From DATEMU01 sp964414585 (GTDB lineage Bacteria; Planctomycetota; Phycisphaerae; UBA1845; UTPLA1), in NCBI GenBank assembly GCA_964414585.1, contig CAYPXR010000037.1, forward strand, positions 1 through 64,000: a stretch of 64,000 nt of DNA, read 5' to 3'. Each line of letters starts with the position of its first letter. Position 1 is the stretch's first letter. This document shows positions 63,122 to 64,000 of this stretch, in pieces. Both the position numbers and the translations under genes were made by a program. The notes under the pieces are model-generated. The model saw nothing but the letters and a program-made list of their open reading frames with translations, was not told where the DNA came from and did not search any database.

Positions 63122-63451
63122 ATGCAAGACACTTCCGCACAGAACCGTGACTCGATCGAAATTGCATTGGCGAAGATCAGGCGGCGACGACGCTGCTTCA
63201 TGCTGGCCCCCGTGATCGCCTTCGTGATTGGCGTCATTGGACAACGCGTCTTCTTCAGTCACGAACCGATTCCCGCTTGGTTCTCCCTATCATTGATAAT
63301 CGGATGCCTGTTATTCGCCTTTTGGAATGGAGTTCAGTTCAGCTATTGCAAATGCCCCATGTGCGAAAATCTGTTCTTCATCAGGCGTTGGTTTTTTGGC
63401 AACGGCTTGGCCTTACGTTGCCTACACTGTCGCCTGTATGTCGGTATCTAA
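63122..63451 (+). CDS. Two-helix membrane protein with CxxC pairs
   Basis: 109 residues. Helices at about 27-44 and 52-71, then two CxxC pairs (CKCPMC and CLHC) separated by 21 residues, forming a possible C-terminal zinc site. No family recognised. Confidence 0.6.
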   Translation: MQDTSAQNRDSIEIALAKIRRRRRCFMLAPVIAFVIGVIGQRVFFSHEPIPAWFSLSLIIGCLLFAFWNGVQFSYCKCPMCENLFFIRRWFFGNGLALRCLHCRLYVGI

Positions 63452-63509
63452 TCTGCGCCGATGGGTGTAGGGCAGCGTCGAGCAAAGCGTGACCTTCCGA
63501 CCCCCTTCC

Positions 63510-63537
63510 CAATCCGCGATCCACACTCCACAATCCG
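63510..63537. repeat. Heptad array, CAATCCG family (4 units)
   Basis: CAATCCG, CGATCCA, CACTCCA, CAATCCG in register, ending 17 bp before the ATG of the next gene (its Shine-Dalgarno GAGGAGG lies just after the array). Confidence 0.75.
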
Positions 63538-63553
63538 CATTTGAGGAGGCGCC

Positions 63554-64000
63554 ATGGACCCCCGGCGAATCGTTCCACCGACTCCCCCCTTCGGTCAACC
63601 CGCCGTGTCGCATCCGGTCGCTAAGCCCGGCACTCCCGCTGCCATCGCCAAGCCCGCCGTCATCACCGCCGCGCCCCCCATCAAACTCGACGCCGCCGGC
63701 CGCATCGACGAGGACGTCTCCTGCCGCAAGTGCGGCTACAACCTCCGCGGCCTATTACCCGACGGTCGCTGCCCCGAATGCGGCGCCGCCGTCGGCCGCT
63801 CGCTCCACGGCGACCTCCTCCGCTTCTCCGACCCCGACTGGGTCCAAAAGCTCGCCTCCGGCATGAACTGGATCGTCGCCTCAATCTTCATGGGGATGAT
63901 TGGAGGATTCTTCAGCGCGATCTTCGTGGCAATCTTCACTTCGATCCTAAGCTCGCGCTCGTTTTTCGTTCTTGCGCCACTGTCGACCCTGGCCTTCGGC
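63554..64000 (+). CDS. Zinc-ribbon membrane protein, planctomycete type (partial)
   Basis: 149 codons open to the right edge. GAGGAGG at 63543-63549 precedes ATG 63554. A Pro/Ala-rich N-terminus (about 1-48) leads to the ribbon CRKCGYNLRGLL...RCPECG (about 57-77) and then the beginning of membrane helices (about 110 onward). Third example of this ribbon in the window. Confidence 0.8.
   Translation, partial: MDPRRIVPPTPPFGQPAVSHPVAKPGTPAAIAKPAVITAAPPIKLDAAGRIDEDVSCRKCGYNLRGLLPDGRCPECGAAVGRSLHGDLLRFSDPDWVQKLASGMNWIVASIFMGMIGGFFSAIFVAIFTSILSSRSFFVLAPLSTLAFG

Noticed and set aside
46917..63537. The heptad arrays as CRISPR-like structures
   Set aside because: Units are 7 bp without spacers, arrays are under 45 bp, and no cas gene is present.

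Overview
The window is GC-rich, gene-dense bacterial DNA that most resembles a member of the Planctomycetota, probably Phycisphaerae-like. This is an inference from protein style: three separate membrane proteins carry the CxxCGYxLxG...CPECG zinc ribbon that is typical of that phylum. There are also many signal-peptide or lipoprotein genes of unknown function, an ECF sigma factor next to a fused anti-sigma-like/von Willebrand protein, and an ABC-2 permease fused to a CPBP protease. I saw no rRNA or tRNA gene, CRISPR array or prophage. The only sign of a transposon is the 5' end of an IS3-like element cut by the left edge.

Layout. 0-9.2 kb: IS remnant, zinc-ribbon membrane protein, DUF4139 protein, a MEMO-family protein convergent with metK, a VOC protein, a large TPR/gluzincin protein behind a promoter that predicts a leaderless mRNA, and a MazG-like protein closed by a clear terminator. 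9.2-15.5 kb: a tight four-gene ABC-2 export operon with two secreted or membrane accessory proteins. 15.6-23.6 kb: orphan cyclodeaminase, a surface beta-propeller-like protein, then prpB-prpC-dicarboxylate symporter (propionate/methylcitrate metabolism), a 51-residue membrane protein and a YncE-like propeller. 23.8-33 kb: a thioredoxin-fold protein without its cysteines, GT39-type glycosyltransferase, recG, LysM lipoprotein, PfkB kinase, an AT-richer accessory patch with a PIN/UPF0175 toxin-antitoxin pair, and thpR. 33-41.6 kb, minus strand: RDD protein, lipoprotein, coaD, MacAB-type efflux system, alanine dehydrogenase. 41.9-47.7 kb: NtrBC-like sensor kinase/sigma-54 activator, and a NatAB-like ABC system whose permease carries a CPBP protease domain. 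47.8-64 kb: priA, a second cysteine-less thioredoxin-fold lipoprotein, ThiF/MoeB-like enzyme, VWA/ECF pair, LemA-TPM pair, rarA, a nucleotidyltransferase with small partner, and zinc-ribbon proteins.

The most unusual signal is not a gene. At least 14 loci hold degenerate tandem arrays with a strict 7-bp period, and 12 of them lie between 46.9 and 63.6 kb. The units fall into a few families (ATTCGCT, CGAAATC/TCAAATC, CTCAAGC, CTGACCA-like, CAATCCG). Most arrays sit at gene borders, touching or overlapping start or stop codons. Three are translated inside real proteins: a linker in PriA, an insert in RarA, and the hydrophobic core of a TPM-protein signal peptide. This looks like a planctomycete counterpart of the heptameric STRR sequences known from filamentous cyanobacteria.

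Limits. Functions come from reading motifs by eye, without database searches. Start codons were chosen from Shine-Dalgarno context and homology expectations. Promoters and terminators are predictions.
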